Origin: JBFWUM01 sp050247255
Lineage (GTDB): Bacteria; Acidobacteriota; Vicinamibacteria; Vicinamibacterales; UBA2999
Direction: 5' to 3'
NCBI GenBank assembly: GCA_050247255.1
Contig: JBFWUM010000006.1
Coordinates: 1 to 64,000, forward strand
DNA length: 64,000 nt
Shown: positions 27,043 through 35,760 of the stretch, piece after piece
Layout of the letters: each line of letters starts with the position of its first letter
Numbering within the stretch: position 1 is the stretch's first letter
The notes under the pieces: generated by a model
Database searches by the model: none
Told to the model about the DNA's origin: nothing
What the model saw: only the letters and a program-made list of their open reading frames with translations
Translations under genes and position numbers: made by a program

Positions 27043-27099
27043 TCCAAGGGTCCGGAGGTCCTGGGGGCCGAGGGTCGGTCCGGGTCCGATGGTCCCCGT
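27043..27099. repeat. GGTCC-rich array
   Basis: GGTCCAAGGGTCCGGAGGTC and GGGTCGGTCCGGGTCCGATG: variants of a GGTCCGAG-type unit. It ends at the stop codon of the next leftward small gene. A similar array lies at 27335-27380 on the other side of that gene, and in-frame arrays with the same words are in the regulator at 36131. Confidence 0.75.
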
Positions 27100-27291
27100 T
27101 CAGGGTTCGTCGAGCGGCGTCAGGATGCCGAGCGCGACGCAGGCGGCGGCGCCGAGCCACAGCGCGACGGTCACGGGAATGTAAACCGCCTCGGTCAGCA
27201 CCACCCAGCCGCACAGCAGCAGGACGATCGCGTTGAGGAACATGAAGGCGCGGGCGGCACCGCGCTCGGTACGAAGCCAGGTCTGAGTCAT
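27100..27291 (-). CDS. Small two-helix membrane protein, 63 residues
   Basis: The ATG at 27291 gives a short basic N-terminus (TWLRTERGAARA), a first helix FMFLNAIVLLLCGWVVLTEA, and a second YIPVTVALWLGAAACVALGI, ending in an acidic PLDEP. No family was recognised. It is framed by two GGTCC-type arrays, and its stop codon touches the left one. It is divergent from the DUF4870 gene (160 nt). Confidence 0.6.
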   Translation of the reverse strand: MTQTWLRTERGAARAFMFLNAIVLLLCGWVVLTEAVYIPVTVALWLGAAACVALGILTPLDEP

Positions 27292-27334
27292 GCGGGGCCG
27301 TTGGGCGAAAGGCGTGCCAAAAAGAAAATCTGCG

Positions 27335-27380
27335 CGGTCCGAGCATCCGGGGGGCCGGAGGCCCGAGGGCCCGGTCCGGG
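27335..27380. repeat. GGTCCGAG-type array, second copy
   Basis: GGTCCGAGCATCCGGGGGGC and GGCCCGAGGGCCCGGTCCGG, a G-rich array of the same word family as 27043-27099. It lies upstream of the 63-residue gene's start. Both arrays run in the same orientation, unlike the inverted pairs elsewhere. Confidence 0.65.
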
Positions 27381-27451
27381 CTGCGGGGTTTTTCGCGGCG
27401 GCGGCGGACGATTTCGCGAACGGTTGGCGCGAATCCCCGTATAAGTAGGTT

Positions 27452-27819
27452 ATGGACACGACGCGCACCGACAGTTCCATCTACACCTGGACGCAGGGCA
27501 TCTACGCGCTGCACGCCCTCAGCCTGGTGATCGGCATCGTTGGCGCGGCGACGATCTTCGGATCGTTCCTGATTGGCTGGCCGTCGATCATCGCGGTGAT
27601 CCTCAACTACGTGAAGCGCAGCGAAGCGCGCGGCACGTGGCTGGAGTCGCACTTCACCTGGCAGATCCGCACGTTCTGGTACGGGCTGCTCTGGGTCTCG
27701 CTGTGCGGCCTGTTCATCGTCATGACGCTCGGCATCGGGCTGATCGTCGCGTGGATTCCGCTCGCCTTCGTCAGCATCTGGTTCATCTACCGCATCGTCC
27801 GCGGCTGGCTGGCGCTGCG
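27452..27819 (+). CDS. DUF4870-type membrane protein, 3' end in gap
   Basis: About 122 residues are visible. Helices: IYALHALSLVIGIVGAATIF-type segments near residues 12-48, then after VKRSEARGTWLESHFTWQIRTFWYG come two more helices (LLWVSLCGLFIVMTLGIGLI; VAWIPLAFVSIWFIYRIVRG). The central ESHFTWQIRTFW motif and four-helix layout fit DUF4870/YGGT-like small integral membrane proteins of unknown function. The last codons are probably lost in the N run. Confidence 0.8.
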
Positions 27820-27919
27820 NNNNNNNNNNNNNNNNNNNNNNNNNNNNNNNNNNNNNNNNNNNNNNNNNNNNNNNNNNNNNNNNNNNNNNNNNNNNNNNNN
27901 NNNNNNNNNNNNNNNNNNN
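27820..27919. other. Assembly gap of 100 Ns
   Basis: Exactly 100 Ns. It hides the end of the DUF4870 gene and the start of the DinB gene. Confidence 0.99.
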
Positions 27920-28375
27920 GCGCTCGACGCGGCGGCGGCGCTGACGCCGGAGCAGTACCACCGCCGCGCCGAGAGCAGCTTCGGCTCGGTGCGCGATACG
28001 CTCGTGCACACCTACTCCGCCGACTGGGTCTGGTTCATGCGGTGGCAGGGCGAGTCGCCGGCCGGGCTGCTCGATCCGGCCGGCTACCCCGACGTCGCGT
28101 CGCTGCGTCGCGCATGGAGCGAGCTCGAAGCGCACGTGCGCAACCTGATTGCCGCGCGAGGTGACGACGGCCTGCAGGCGGTGATCTCGTATCGCCTGTT
28201 CTCGGGTCAGGAGAGCGCGCAGCCGCTCTGGCAGCTCGTGCAGCACGTCGTCAATCACGCCTCGTACCACCGCGGGCAGGTGACGACGCTGATCCGCCAG
28301 GTGGGCGGCGTGCCGCCGAAGGCGTGCGACCTGATTGCGTTCTACCGGGAGAACTCGGTGGTCGGTGGTCGATAG
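27920..28375 (+). CDS. DinB superfamily protein, 5' end missing
   Basis: About 151 C-terminal residues. DTLVHTYSADWVWFMRW carries the first metal histidine and VQHVVNHASYHRGQV the conserved His pair of the DinB/DUF664 four-helix fold. Such proteins are metal-binding thiol-dependent transferases or of unknown use. The natural end, about ACDLIAFYREN, is followed by SVVGGR and a TAG that come from the GGTCGGTG array, so the array provides the stop codon. Confidence 0.85.
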   Translation, partial: ALDAAAALTPEQYHRRAESSFGSVRDTLVHTYSADWVWFMRWQGESPAGLLDPAGYPDVASLRRAWSELEAHVRNLIAARGDDGLQAVISYRLFSGQESAQPLWQLVQHVVNHASYHRGQVTTLIRQVGGVPPKACDLIAFYRENSVVGGR

Positions 28376-28440
28376 TCGGTGGTCGGGGGTCGGCGGTCGA
28401 TAGTCGGGGGTCGATGGTCGGTCGTCGGGGGGCGGGGTGG
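28355..28440 (+). repeat. Left arm of the array element enclosing the four-helix-bundle ORF
   Basis: About 85 bases of GGTCGGTG, GGTCGATA and GGTCGGCG variants, beginning in the last codons of the DinB gene. The complementary arm lies at 28831-28890. Together they bracket about 390 bases containing the four-helix-bundle ORF. Confidence 0.9.
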
Positions 28441-28553
28441 CGGAAACGGCCGCGTCCTGCGGACTCCTTCCTTGCATTTCCTGCAACTCTCACCTCATTA
28501 ACGGCGATTTCTCGGAGAGTTCCTCGTGGAACCGCGCCTGCATTGCGCGGGGC

Positions 28554-28910
28554 ATGACTCACACAGAATCGTTTCGCGATCTCAGGGTGTGGCAACTCGC
28601 GATGGTGTTGGTCGAGCGTGTGTACGACCTGTCGCGAGGATTTCCTCCCGATGAGCGATTCGGCCTGACGTCGCAGGTGCGACGGGCGGCTGTGTCGATT
28701 CCATCGAATATCGGTGAGGGATCGCGTCGAAAGCGGCGGAAGGCCTATCTGAATCATCTCGACATCGCACTCGGCTCGCAGGGAGAGGTCGAGGTGCTTC
28801 GCTCCAACCAGACGATTCTGAGTGGAAATGACCGACCACCGACCATCGACCACCGACCACCGACCATCGACCACCGACCACCGACCCCCGAGCGGTGTCC
28901 TCTTCCATAA
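28554..28910 (+). CDS. S23-type four-helix-bundle protein, truncated and fused to the array
   Basis: A 118-residue frame. Residues 1-85 match the S23/Avd-like four-helix-bundle family: FRDLRVWQLAMVLVERVYDL, then RFGLTSQVRRAAVSIPSNIGEGSRR and ALGSQGEVEVL, which belongs to helix three. The fourth helix is absent: at about residue 92 the frame enters the C-rich array and reads NDRPPTIDHRPPTIDHRPPT before ending PERCPLP. Full-length relatives have about 120 residues. Family members form barrel-like homopentamers; Avd binds nucleic acid in diversity-generating retroelements and others are encoded in 23S rRNA intervening sequences. No reverse transcriptase is nearby. It is probably a decayed copy. 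Confidence 0.85.
   Translation: MTHTESFRDLRVWQLAMVLVERVYDLSRGFPPDERFGLTSQVRRAAVSIPSNIGEGSRRKRRKAYLNHLDIALGSQGEVEVLRSNQTILSGNDRPPTIDHRPPTIDHRPPTPERCPLP
28831..28890 (-). repeat. Right arm of the array element enclosing the four-helix-bundle ORF
   Basis: Sixty bases of CGACCACCGACCATCGACCA units, the reverse complement of the words at 28355-28440. It overlaps the 3' end of the four-helix-bundle ORF and replaces its fourth helix. Confidence 0.9.
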
Positions 28911-29047
28911 CGGTTGAGGCAAAAACTGCCTGGCCGATCTGACAACGCCGGTCGGCTTCCCGAACCCCAACGAACAAGAACTGATTGCAGTGCTGGCACT
29001 TAGGTCACCGCGGGCGACTTGGCCGCGTCGATGCAGCTGCTGCCGGC

Positions 29048-29737
29048 ATGGCTCGACCGTACACACATCGGCTTCTGCTCGCCGCCATCGCACTGGCCCT
29101 TGTGGCCTGCAGCGACGGCACCACCACCAGCTCGTCTGTGACCGGCCCGACGGCCGTGACCACGACAACCGCCGCGTCGACAACGTCGCCGTCGCCGGCG
29201 ACGACGACCTCGAGCGCCTGCACGGTGAACTTCACCGGCATGCCCGAGATCTTTCCGTCGGAGGGCGGTCGCTACACCCTCGCCGTTACGGCCCCGAACG
29301 GCTGCGCGTGGTCAGCGATCAGCGAGTCGGACGGCGCGGACGTCTCGCCCGTGTCCGGCTCCGGCAGCGGCACGGTGACGTTGGTCGTCGAGCCGCATAC
29401 CCTCACCACCGAAGGACGCAGCGTCACCGTCACCATCGGCGGCACGTCGCAGCGCGTCACCCAGGTCTCGGCGCCGTGCACGCGGTCGGTGTCACCGACG
29501 TCGCTCGAGGTCTCGAAGAATGCCGAGAACCGCCAGATCGTCCTCAGCATCCCGAACGGCTGCACGTGGACGACGAGCACCAACGTCGACTGGATCGTCA
29601 ACGTGCGGCCCGGGTCCGGCACCGGCGCAGCCACGATCGAGTTCCTGGTGGAGGCCAACGAGAAGGGCGACCCGCGGACGGGAGAGGTGGTGGTGGCGGG
29701 CATCAAGGTAGCGGTCCGACAGGCGCGCAGCGAGTAA
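29048..29737 (+). CDS. BACON-like domain lipoprotein
   Basis: A 229-residue protein starting at 29048. Signal peptide with lipobox LVAC (LLLAAIALALVACSDG), so the mature cysteine is lipidated. A Thr/Ser-rich linker (about residues 20-55) leads to two beta-sandwich modules: the first has FPSEGGRYTLAVTAPNGCAW, the second ENRQIVLSIPNGCTWTTSTN, each with the PNGCxW motif seen in BACON repeats. BACON domains bind carbohydrate or mucin-like ligands. The repeat array begins 4 nt after the stop. Confidence 0.82.
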   Translation: MARPYTHRLLLAAIALALVACSDGTTTSSSVTGPTAVTTTTAASTTSPSPATTTSSACTVNFTGMPEIFPSEGGRYTLAVTAPNGCAWSAISESDGADVSPVSGSGSGTVTLVVEPHTLTTEGRSVTVTIGGTSQRVTQVSAPCTRSVSPTSLEVSKNAENRQIVLSIPNGCTWTTSTNVDWIVNVRPGSGTGAATIEFLVEANEKGDPRTGEVVVAGIKVAVRQARSE

Positions 29738-29740
29738 CGG

Positions 29741-29840
29741 GAGTCGGTGGTCGGTGGTCGGGAGTCGGTGGAAATGCCTCTACCGACCACCGACTATCGA
29801 CCACCGACTATCGACCACCGACCACCGGACTACCGACCAG
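29741..29840. repeat. Short inverted GGTCGGTG-type array
   Basis: Left arm GAGTCGGTGGTCGGTGGTCG, centre GAAATGCCTC, right arm CCGACCACCGACTATCGACC repeated three times. It is the smallest complete copy, about 100 bases, filling the whole interval between the BACON lipoprotein stop and the methyltransferase start. Confidence 0.9.
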
Positions 29841-29853
29841 ATACACTTCCCCC

Positions 29854-30654
29854 ATGACCAACGTGCTTGACGGATTCAAGGCGGCGCAGCGGGCGGGATG
29901 GGCGCACTTTGCGCCGCTGGCCGCGCAGACGACCATCACGGCCGGGCAACTGGTGGTCTACGCCGGCATCGAGGCGGGACAGCGCGTGCTCGACGTCGCC
30001 TGCGGCACCGGCGTGGTCGCCGTGACCGCCGCGCGGCGTGGCGCGCGCGTGACCGGCCTCGACCTGACGCCGCCGCTGCTCGACGTGGCCCGCGACAACG
30101 CGCGGATCGCCGAGGTCGAGATCGACTTCCACGAGGGCGATGCCGAGGCGCTGCCCTTCCCCGACGCCACCTTCGATGCGGTCCTCAGCCAGTACGGCCA
30201 CATCTTCGCGCCGCGGCCAGACGTGGTGACGGGCGAGATGCTGCGCGTGCTGAAGCCGGGCGGCATCATTGCCTTCTCCACCTGGCCGCCGGAGCTGTTC
30301 GTTGGCCGCATGTTCGCGCTCACGGGGCGCTACATGCCGCCGCCCCCGCCGGGCGTGTCGCCGCCCCACCAGTGGGGCGACCCGACGATCGTGCGCGAGC
30401 GTCTGAGTGACAGAGTCCGCGAGCTGCGGTTCGACCGCCGCGACATGCTGGTACCGGCGCTCAGCCCACGCCACGCCCGCGAGGTGTTCGAGCAGACCGC
30501 CGGCCCGGTGATCAAGCTGGTCGAGACGCTGAGTGGGACCGACCCGGTGAGACTGAGCGCGTTCCGGACCGAGGTCGAGGCCCTGCTCGGCGAGTACTTC
30601 GCCGACAACGTGGTGCGCCAGGGCTACCTGATGACGCGCGCCGTCAAGCTGTAG
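29854..30654 (+). CDS. Class I SAM-dependent methyltransferase
   Basis: A 266-residue protein. Motif I VLDVACGTGVVAVTAARRG, motif II GLDLTPPLLDVA, then EGDAEALPFPDATFDAV and LRVLKPGGIIAFSTW are standard for the UbiE/COQ5-like Methyltransf_11 group. The N-terminus (GFKAAQRAGWAHFAPLAAQT) and C-terminus (GYLMTRAVKL) match small-molecule methyltransferases with phenol- or quinone-type acceptors. The acceptor is unknown. Its 3' end overlaps the convergent sensor kinase gene by 11 nt. The array at 29741 lies in its leader. Confidence 0.88.
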   Translation: MTNVLDGFKAAQRAGWAHFAPLAAQTTITAGQLVVYAGIEAGQRVLDVACGTGVVAVTAARRGARVTGLDLTPPLLDVARDNARIAEVEIDFHEGDAEALPFPDATFDAVLSQYGHIFAPRPDVVTGEMLRVLKPGGIIAFSTWPPELFVGRMFALTGRYMPPPPPGVSPPHQWGDPTIVRERLSDRVRELRFDRRDMLVPALSPRHAREVFEQTAGPVIKLVETLSGTDPVRLSAFRTEVEALLGEYFADNVVRQGYLMTRAVKL

Positions 30655-33600
30655 TCTCGGCGCGCCAGGCGCGGATGGCCGCATCGACGGCCTGGACGTC
30701 GACCGGCTTCACCAGGTGGACGTTGAAGCCGGCGGCCTCGGTGCGCTGCCGGTCGGTCTGCTGGCCGTAGCCGGTCACGGCGAACAGCCCGACCCCCGCG
30801 AAGCGGTCGTCGGCGCGCAAGCGCGCCGCCAGCTCGAAGCCGTCCATGACCGGCAGCCCGAGGTCGAGCAGGACGACATCGGGCAGGAAGCCGTCGAGCA
30901 CCTCGAGCGCGTCCGGGCCGTCGTGCGCCCTGCGAACGGTGTGCCCCATTGCCCGCAGCGAATCGGCCAGGACCTCCGCGGCGTCACGGTTGTCGTCCAC
31001 TACCAGAACCCGACGCCCCTCGCGGACGGCCGCCGCCGGCGTTTCGACCGGCCGGGTCGCGGCCGGCGTCACGGCAAACGGCAGGCGCACCGTGAACGTG
31101 GAGCCGCTGCCGCGCCCCTCGCTGGCCACCGACACAGTGCCGCCGTGCGCCTTCACCAGGCTCTGCACGATCGCCAGCCCGATGCCGAGCCCGCCGGCGC
31201 TGCGATCGATGTTCTGCCGCTCCTGCGTGAACAGGTCGAAGATCCGCGGCAGCATCGACGGCTCGATGCCGCTGCCGTTGTCGAATACCGAAATCGCGAC
31301 CTCATCACCCTCGCGCGCGCCCGCCACGCGGATGACGCCGCCGGGGTCGGTGTACTTGGCGGCGTTGCTCAGGAGGTTGGCGAAGATCTGGGCGAGGCGC
31401 GCCGGATCGCCGGTCACGGTCAGGCCGCTCGGCACGTCGACCTTCACGTTGTGCCGCCGCTCCTCGATCGCGGGCGCCGTCATCTCGATGGAGCGGCCCA
31501 CCAGGTCGGCCAGGTCGACATGCTCCTGCCGCAGCTGCACGGTGCCGCGGGTGATTCGTGAGATGTCGAGCAGGTCGTCGACGAGGCCGACGACGTGCCG
31601 GACCTGGCGCTCGATGATGGTGCGCTCCTTGTCGGCCCCGGTCAGGCCGCGCAGCCGCATCAATTGCAGCGCGGTCAGGATCGGCGCGAGCGGGTTGCGC
31701 AGCTCGTGCCCGAGCATCGCCAGGAACTCGTCCTTGGCGCGGCTCGCCGATTCGGCCGCCTCACGCGCGCGAACCAGCTCGCTGACGTCGAAGCAGACCG
31801 CGGCAGTGCCGGTGACGCGGCCGCCATCGATGAGCGGTTGGTAGACGAAGTCGAAGACCATTTCCTCCGGTTGCGCGCCGCCGCGATCAACCAGCAGCGG
31901 CAGCGAACGGCCGATGTACGGCTGCCCCGAGGCGTAAACGGTGTCGAGCAGCTCGTAAATGCCCTGCCCCTCCAGCTCCGGCAACGCATCGTGCACCGCC
32001 TGCCCGAGAATCGGCCGGCGGCCGACCAGGTCGAGATAGGCGTCGTTGGCGAACTCGAAGGTGTGCTCCGGGCCACGCATGATGGCGACACCCACCGGCG
32101 CGTGCTGGAAGATGCTGGCCAGCCTGACCGCGTGCGCCTCCTCGACCGAGCGGACCTGCCCGCGCACGATCAGCGCCTGCACGCGGGCGACGAGCTCGCG
32201 GGCGACGAATGGCTTGACGAGGTAGTCGTCGGCACCGGCATCGAGTCCGTCGATGCGCGCCTCCTCGCCGGCACGCGCCGACAGCAGCAGCACGGGGATC
32301 GTCCGCAGCTGCGGATCGCCGCGCAGCGCGCGCAGCAGCTCGAAGCCGTCCATGCCGGGCATCATCACGTCGGCAACAATCGCATCGGGAGGCGCGCGCC
32401 GGACGGCCTCGAGCGCCTGCGCGCCGTCGGCCACCGCCTCCACGGTCCAGCGATCGGCGAGCAGCCGCTCCACGTAGTCGCGCATGTCCGCGTTGTCGTC
32501 GGCCACCAACACGCGCGCCTCATGTCCTGACGCGGGCTGGGCAGACGCCGGGTGCGAGCCCGATTCGTGCTGCGGCGCTTTCGACGACGGCAGCCAGCGC
32601 AGCGCTTCCTGCACGTAGGGCGTCGCCGCGCCCACGGTGTCGGCGGAGTCCGCGGCGGCCCCAACCCGCTCGGCGGGCAGATGGGCGTTACCGGCGGGGA
32701 TCGTGACGATGAACGTGCTGCCGCGGCCAGGCTCGCTCTCCACGCGAATGGTCCCGCCGTGCATGTGGACCAGCTCGCGGACGAGCGACAGCCCGATGCC
32801 CGAGCCTTCGTGCGTCCGCGCCTGGACCCGCTCGACACGGTGGAACCGTTCGAAAACGCGATCCAGCTCGCCAGGCGGAATGCCAATGCCGGTATCGCGG
32901 ACGGTCAACTCGGCGTGCGAGCCGCGCCAGGCGATGCCCACGTGGATCGATCCCGCGGACGTGAACTTGAACGCGTTCGAGACCAGGTTCAGGACGACCT
33001 TTTCCCAGAGGTCGCGATCGACGTAGACCGGCTCCGGCAGCGGCGGGCACTCGACGACCAGGTCGAGGCCGGCCCGCTCGGTCGCCGAGCGAAACGCGCT
33101 CGCCAGGTCGGCGGTCACCGCTGCGAGGTCGGTTGGCGCGAACGTCGCCTGCACGCGCCCCGCCTCGAGACGCGAAAAGTCGAGGAGCGTGTTGACCAGC
33201 TTCAGCAGCCGCAGGCCGTTGCGATGGACGATCTCGAGGTCATCGCCGGCCAGCGTCCCCGCCGGCGAGCCCAGGGCCTGGGCGGTGGGACCAAGCAGCA
33301 GCGTGAGCGGCGTGCGGAACTCGTGGCTGACGTTGTTGAAGAACGCCGTCTTGGCCCGATCGAGCTCGGCGAGCGCATCGGCCCGCGCCTGCGCTTCCTC
33401 GAGCGCCCGCGCACTCTCGATGGCGGTGCCGATCTGCGACGCCACCAGCGCCAGGTAGTCGCGATACGCCTCGTCGAGCATCAGCCGCGGGCTGAGGCCG
33501 GCCACGAAGCGGCCGATGGGCGTCCCCAGCCCCTTGGCGACGATCGGCAGGTCGAGCATCGGGCCGTCGGCCGGCTCACCGGAGGAGCGCTCCAGGACGA

Positions 33601-34228
33601 GGGAGCCGTCGGGCGCCACCAGGTAAATCGATGCGAACGGGATGTCGGCGCGGTCCTCGGCGAGCACGTCGGCGGCGATGGCGCAGGCGTCGGTCACCGC
33701 TCGGGCGTCACGCGTCCGGGCCGCGAGGGCCTGCGACGTCTTCAGCCGCCGTTCGCCGAGCACGCGCTGCGTCGTTTCGGTGACGGTGACGAGCACGCCG
33801 CCGACCTCGCCGTTCTCCTGTCGGATCGGACTGTAGGAAAAGATGAAGTAGCACTCTTCGGCAAAGCCGTGGCGGTCCAGCGGCAGCAGGAAGTCGTGCA
33901 CGTTGGTGGCGACGCCGCGCATCACCCCCTCGAACATCGGGCCGATGATGTGCCAGATCTCGGCGAAGGTGTCGCGGGTGCTGGCGCCCATCGCCGAGGG
34001 ATGCTTGGTGGTGCCGAGGATGGGACGGTAGCCGTCGTTGTAGAACTGCGTGAACTCCGGCCCCCAGGCGATGTACATCGGGAAGCCGGTGTCGAGCAGG
34101 ATGCTCAGCGCCGTGCGCAGGCTCTGCGGCCACGAGTCGACCGGGCCGACGGCCGTCTTCGACCAGTCGATCGAGCGCATGAGCGCTCCCATCTCGCCGC
34201 CGCCGTGGAGTACGTCCCTGATGGTCAC
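30644..34228 (-). CDS. Large hybrid sensor histidine kinase with two kinase cores
   Basis: About 1194 residues from a GTG at 34228; the ATG at 34306 would overlap the divergent gene's start. Order: PAS-like sensor (residues 1-160), short GAF-like region (175-280), HisKA with NNVSHEFRTPLTL (His about 302), HATPase with GSGIGLSLVREL, receiver with IVADVMMPGMDG, PAS (IFQHAPVGVAIMRG), second HisKA with LAMLGHELRNPLAP, second HATPase with GGLGIGLAIVQSL, and a final receiver with VVLLDLGLPVMDG. No membrane segment, so a cytoplasmic sensor. Two kinase-receiver sets in one chain suggest an internal phosphorelay. The signal is unknown. Confidence 0.92.
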   Translation of the reverse strand: MTIRDVLHGGGEMGALMRSIDWSKTAVGPVDSWPQSLRTALSILLDTGFPMYIAWGPEFTQFYNDGYRPILGTTKHPSAMGASTRDTFAEIWHIIGPMFEGVMRGVATNVHDFLLPLDRHGFAEECYFIFSYSPIRQENGEVGGVLVTVTETTQRVLGERRLKTSQALAARTRDARAVTDACAIAADVLAEDRADIPFASIYLVAPDGSLVLERSSGEPADGPMLDLPIVAKGLGTPIGRFVAGLSPRLMLDEAYRDYLALVASQIGTAIESARALEEAQARADALAELDRAKTAFFNNVSHEFRTPLTLLLGPTAQALGSPAGTLAGDDLEIVHRNGLRLLKLVNTLLDFSRLEAGRVQATFAPTDLAAVTADLASAFRSATERAGLDLVVECPPLPEPVYVDRDLWEKVVLNLVSNAFKFTSAGSIHVGIAWRGSHAELTVRDTGIGIPPGELDRVFERFHRVERVQARTHEGSGIGLSLVRELVHMHGGTIRVESEPGRGSTFIVTIPAGNAHLPAERVGAAADSADTVGAATPYVQEALRWLPSSKAPQHESGSHPASAQPASGHEARVLVADDNADMRDYVERLLADRWTVEAVADGAQALEAVRRAPPDAIVADVMMPGMDGFELLRALRGDPQLRTIPVLLLSARAGEEARIDGLDAGADDYLVKPFVARELVARVQALIVRGQVRSVEEAHAVRLASIFQHAPVGVAIMRGPEHTFEFANDAYLDLVGRRPILGQAVHDALPELEGQGIYELLDTVYASGQPYIGRSLPLLVDRGGAQPEEMVFDFVYQPLIDGGRVTGTAAVCFDVSELVRAREAAESASRAKDEFLAMLGHELRNPLAPILTALQLMRLRGLTGADKERTIIERQVRHVVGLVDDLLDISRITRGTVQLRQEHVDLADLVGRSIEMTAPAIEERRHNVKVDVPSGLTVTGDPARLAQIFANLLSNAAKYTDPGGVIRVAGAREGDEVAISVFDNGSGIEPSMLPRIFDLFTQERQNIDRSAGGLGIGLAIVQSLVKAHGGTVSVASEGRGSGSTFTVRLPFAVTPAATRPVETPAAAVREGRRVLVVDDNRDAAEVLADSLRAMGHTVRRAHDGPDALEVLDGFLPDVVLLDLGLPVMDGFELAARLRADDRFAGVGLFAVTGYGQQTDRQRTEAAGFNVHLVKPVDVQAVDAAIRAWRAETTA

Positions 34229-34304
34229 GCCAAATTCGCAGCATAGCAGCGAACACACCCGGTGAAGCTCGGCCGTGAGCCCGGCGGAGGTATCATGCGC
34301 GGTC

Positions 34305-35390
34305 ATGCACAAGCTGCTGATTGTTTCCCTCCTCGTCACGTGCGCGGCCTGCGGCCGCAACGAGCCGGCTCCGGCTGAGAACGCGGGCGACGCGTCACCC
34401 GCAGCCGCCAACTGCGCGCCCGAAGGCGGCCTCAACTTCGTCTGCGGGATGCAGAACCCGGAAGACCTGGTGCTCATCCCCGGCACGCGCTGGCTGCTGG
34501 CCAGCGGCATGGCCGCAGGCTCGGGGCTGAATGCCATCGACACGCAAGCCAGGAGCGCGCAGAGCCTGTTCGCGTCGGGCCTCACGGCCGCGGCCGATGC
34601 GCGGTATGCCGCATGCCCGGGCCCGCTCGACCCGCAGGTGGCCAACCTGCACGGGCTGAGCCTCAGGTCCGCGGGCGACAGCCGCTACACCCTCTACGCC
34701 ACCAACCACGGGGGACGCGAGTCGATCGAGGTCTTCACCATCGACGCGCAGGGCGATGCCCCGGCCGCCACCTGGATCGGCTGCGTGCCGATGCCCGACG
34801 GGCTGGCCGCCAACAGCGTCGCCGCCTTCACCGACGGTGCCATCGTCGCCACCGTGCTGACCATGCCGGGCAGGACGTTCGAGGATCTGTTCGCGCAGCG
34901 GCCGACCGGCGCGGTGTTCCTGTGGGAGCCGGGGTCGCAGGGCTTCCGCCAGCTGCCGGGCACCGAGCTGGCCGGCAACAACGGCATCGAGACGTCGCCG
35001 AACGATCAGGAATTCTTCGTCGCGGCGTCGGGCTCGAAGCAGATCGTCGCCTTCTCGCGACGGGATCCGTCGACGCCGCTGCGCACGGCGCAGCTCTCGG
35101 AGTTCGCGCCCGACAACGTGCGCTTCATCGACGGCAACCAACTGATCACCGCCGGCATGCTCGACGATGAGCCGGAGTGCGGCGGCGCGCCGAAGACGCC
35201 TGAGGGCATCCAGTGCAGCCGCGGCTACGTCGTCGACGTGATCGATCCGCAGACGATGGTGGTCACCGAGCTGGCGCGCGGACCGCGGACGCCGGCGTTC
35301 AGCGGCCACGCGATCGCCATCCCGGTCGGCAACGAGCTCTGGCTGTCGTCGTTCAACGCCGATCGCGTCGCCTACAGATCGCTTCGATAA
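34305..35390 (+). CDS. Lipoprotein with SMP-30/paraoxonase-like propeller
   Basis: A 361-residue protein. Signal with lipobox near TCAAC (LLIVSLLVTCAACGRNE). The mature part has propeller-like repeats: NPEDLVLIPGTRWLLASGM, ANLHGLSLR, RYTLYATNHGGRESIEVF (close to the arylesterase NHG/ES motif), NNGIETSPNDQEFFVAASGS, PDNVRFIDGNQL. These match SMP-30/gluconolactonase- and paraoxonase-type calcium lactonases, though exact metal residues were not all assigned. Likely outer-membrane-anchored esterase or lactonase. It is divergent from the sensor kinase. Confidence 0.78.
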   Translation: MHKLLIVSLLVTCAACGRNEPAPAENAGDASPAAANCAPEGGLNFVCGMQNPEDLVLIPGTRWLLASGMAAGSGLNAIDTQARSAQSLFASGLTAAADARYAACPGPLDPQVANLHGLSLRSAGDSRYTLYATNHGGRESIEVFTIDAQGDAPAATWIGCVPMPDGLAANSVAAFTDGAIVATVLTMPGRTFEDLFAQRPTGAVFLWEPGSQGFRQLPGTELAGNNGIETSPNDQEFFVAASGSKQIVAFSRRDPSTPLRTAQLSEFAPDNVRFIDGNQLITAGMLDDEPECGGAPKTPEGIQCSRGYVVDVIDPQTMVVTELARGPRTPAFSGHAIAIPVGNELWLSSFNADRVAYRSLR

Positions 35391-35402
35391 CGAAATGAGA
35401 TC

Positions 35403-35450
35403 GATCTTCCGCCTGAAGGCGGAAGCCACGACTGAAGGCGGAAGCCACGA
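35403..35450 (+). repeat. CTGAAGGCGGAAGCCACGA tandem repeat at a gap edge
   Basis: CGCCTGAAGGCGGAAGCCACGA is followed by a second CTGAAGGCGGAAGCCACGA and then by the N run, so the array is probably longer and caused the assembly break. Its first part (TTCCGCCTGAAGGCGGAA) is itself a palindrome. The 35391-35760 interval contains no supported gene. Confidence 0.8.
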
Positions 35451-35550
35451 NNNNNNNNNNNNNNNNNNNNNNNNNNNNNNNNNNNNNNNNNNNNNNNNNN
35501 NNNNNNNNNNNNNNNNNNNNNNNNNNNNNNNNNNNNNNNNNNNNNNNNNN
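35451..35550. other. Assembly gap of 100 Ns
   Basis: Exactly 100 Ns, placed directly after a tandem repeat. Confidence 0.99.
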
Positions 35551-35760
35551 TGATCAGCTCCGAATCTGCTTGCGCGCGAGATCCACTCTTGGTACTCTCG
35601 CGCGCACGTTCATGGCGATCGCCGCGCGGGGCAACCTCGCATCGCTCGATGGTTGCGCGGCGTCATCCCTCCCCGCTGTGAACATCCTGTAACACGTCAG
35701 CCTCCCCCCGTTGCCAGGTTGATGGCCGCCGGTTCGATCCGCGCGGCGAGGGACGTCACG

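Noticed and set aside
26581..27444. Long + strand frame through the repeat region
   Set aside because: It runs through the 165-bp repeat and GGTCC arrays and antisense to the 63-residue gene; no protein-like features.
28554..28910. Diversity-generating retroelement based on the Avd-like fold
   Set aside because: No reverse transcriptase, template/variable repeat pair or target gene is seen in the window.
34229..34306. Upstream ATG for the hybrid sensor kinase
   Set aside because: It would overlap the start codon of the divergent lipoprotein gene; the GTG at 34228 fits the domain start better, though not proven.
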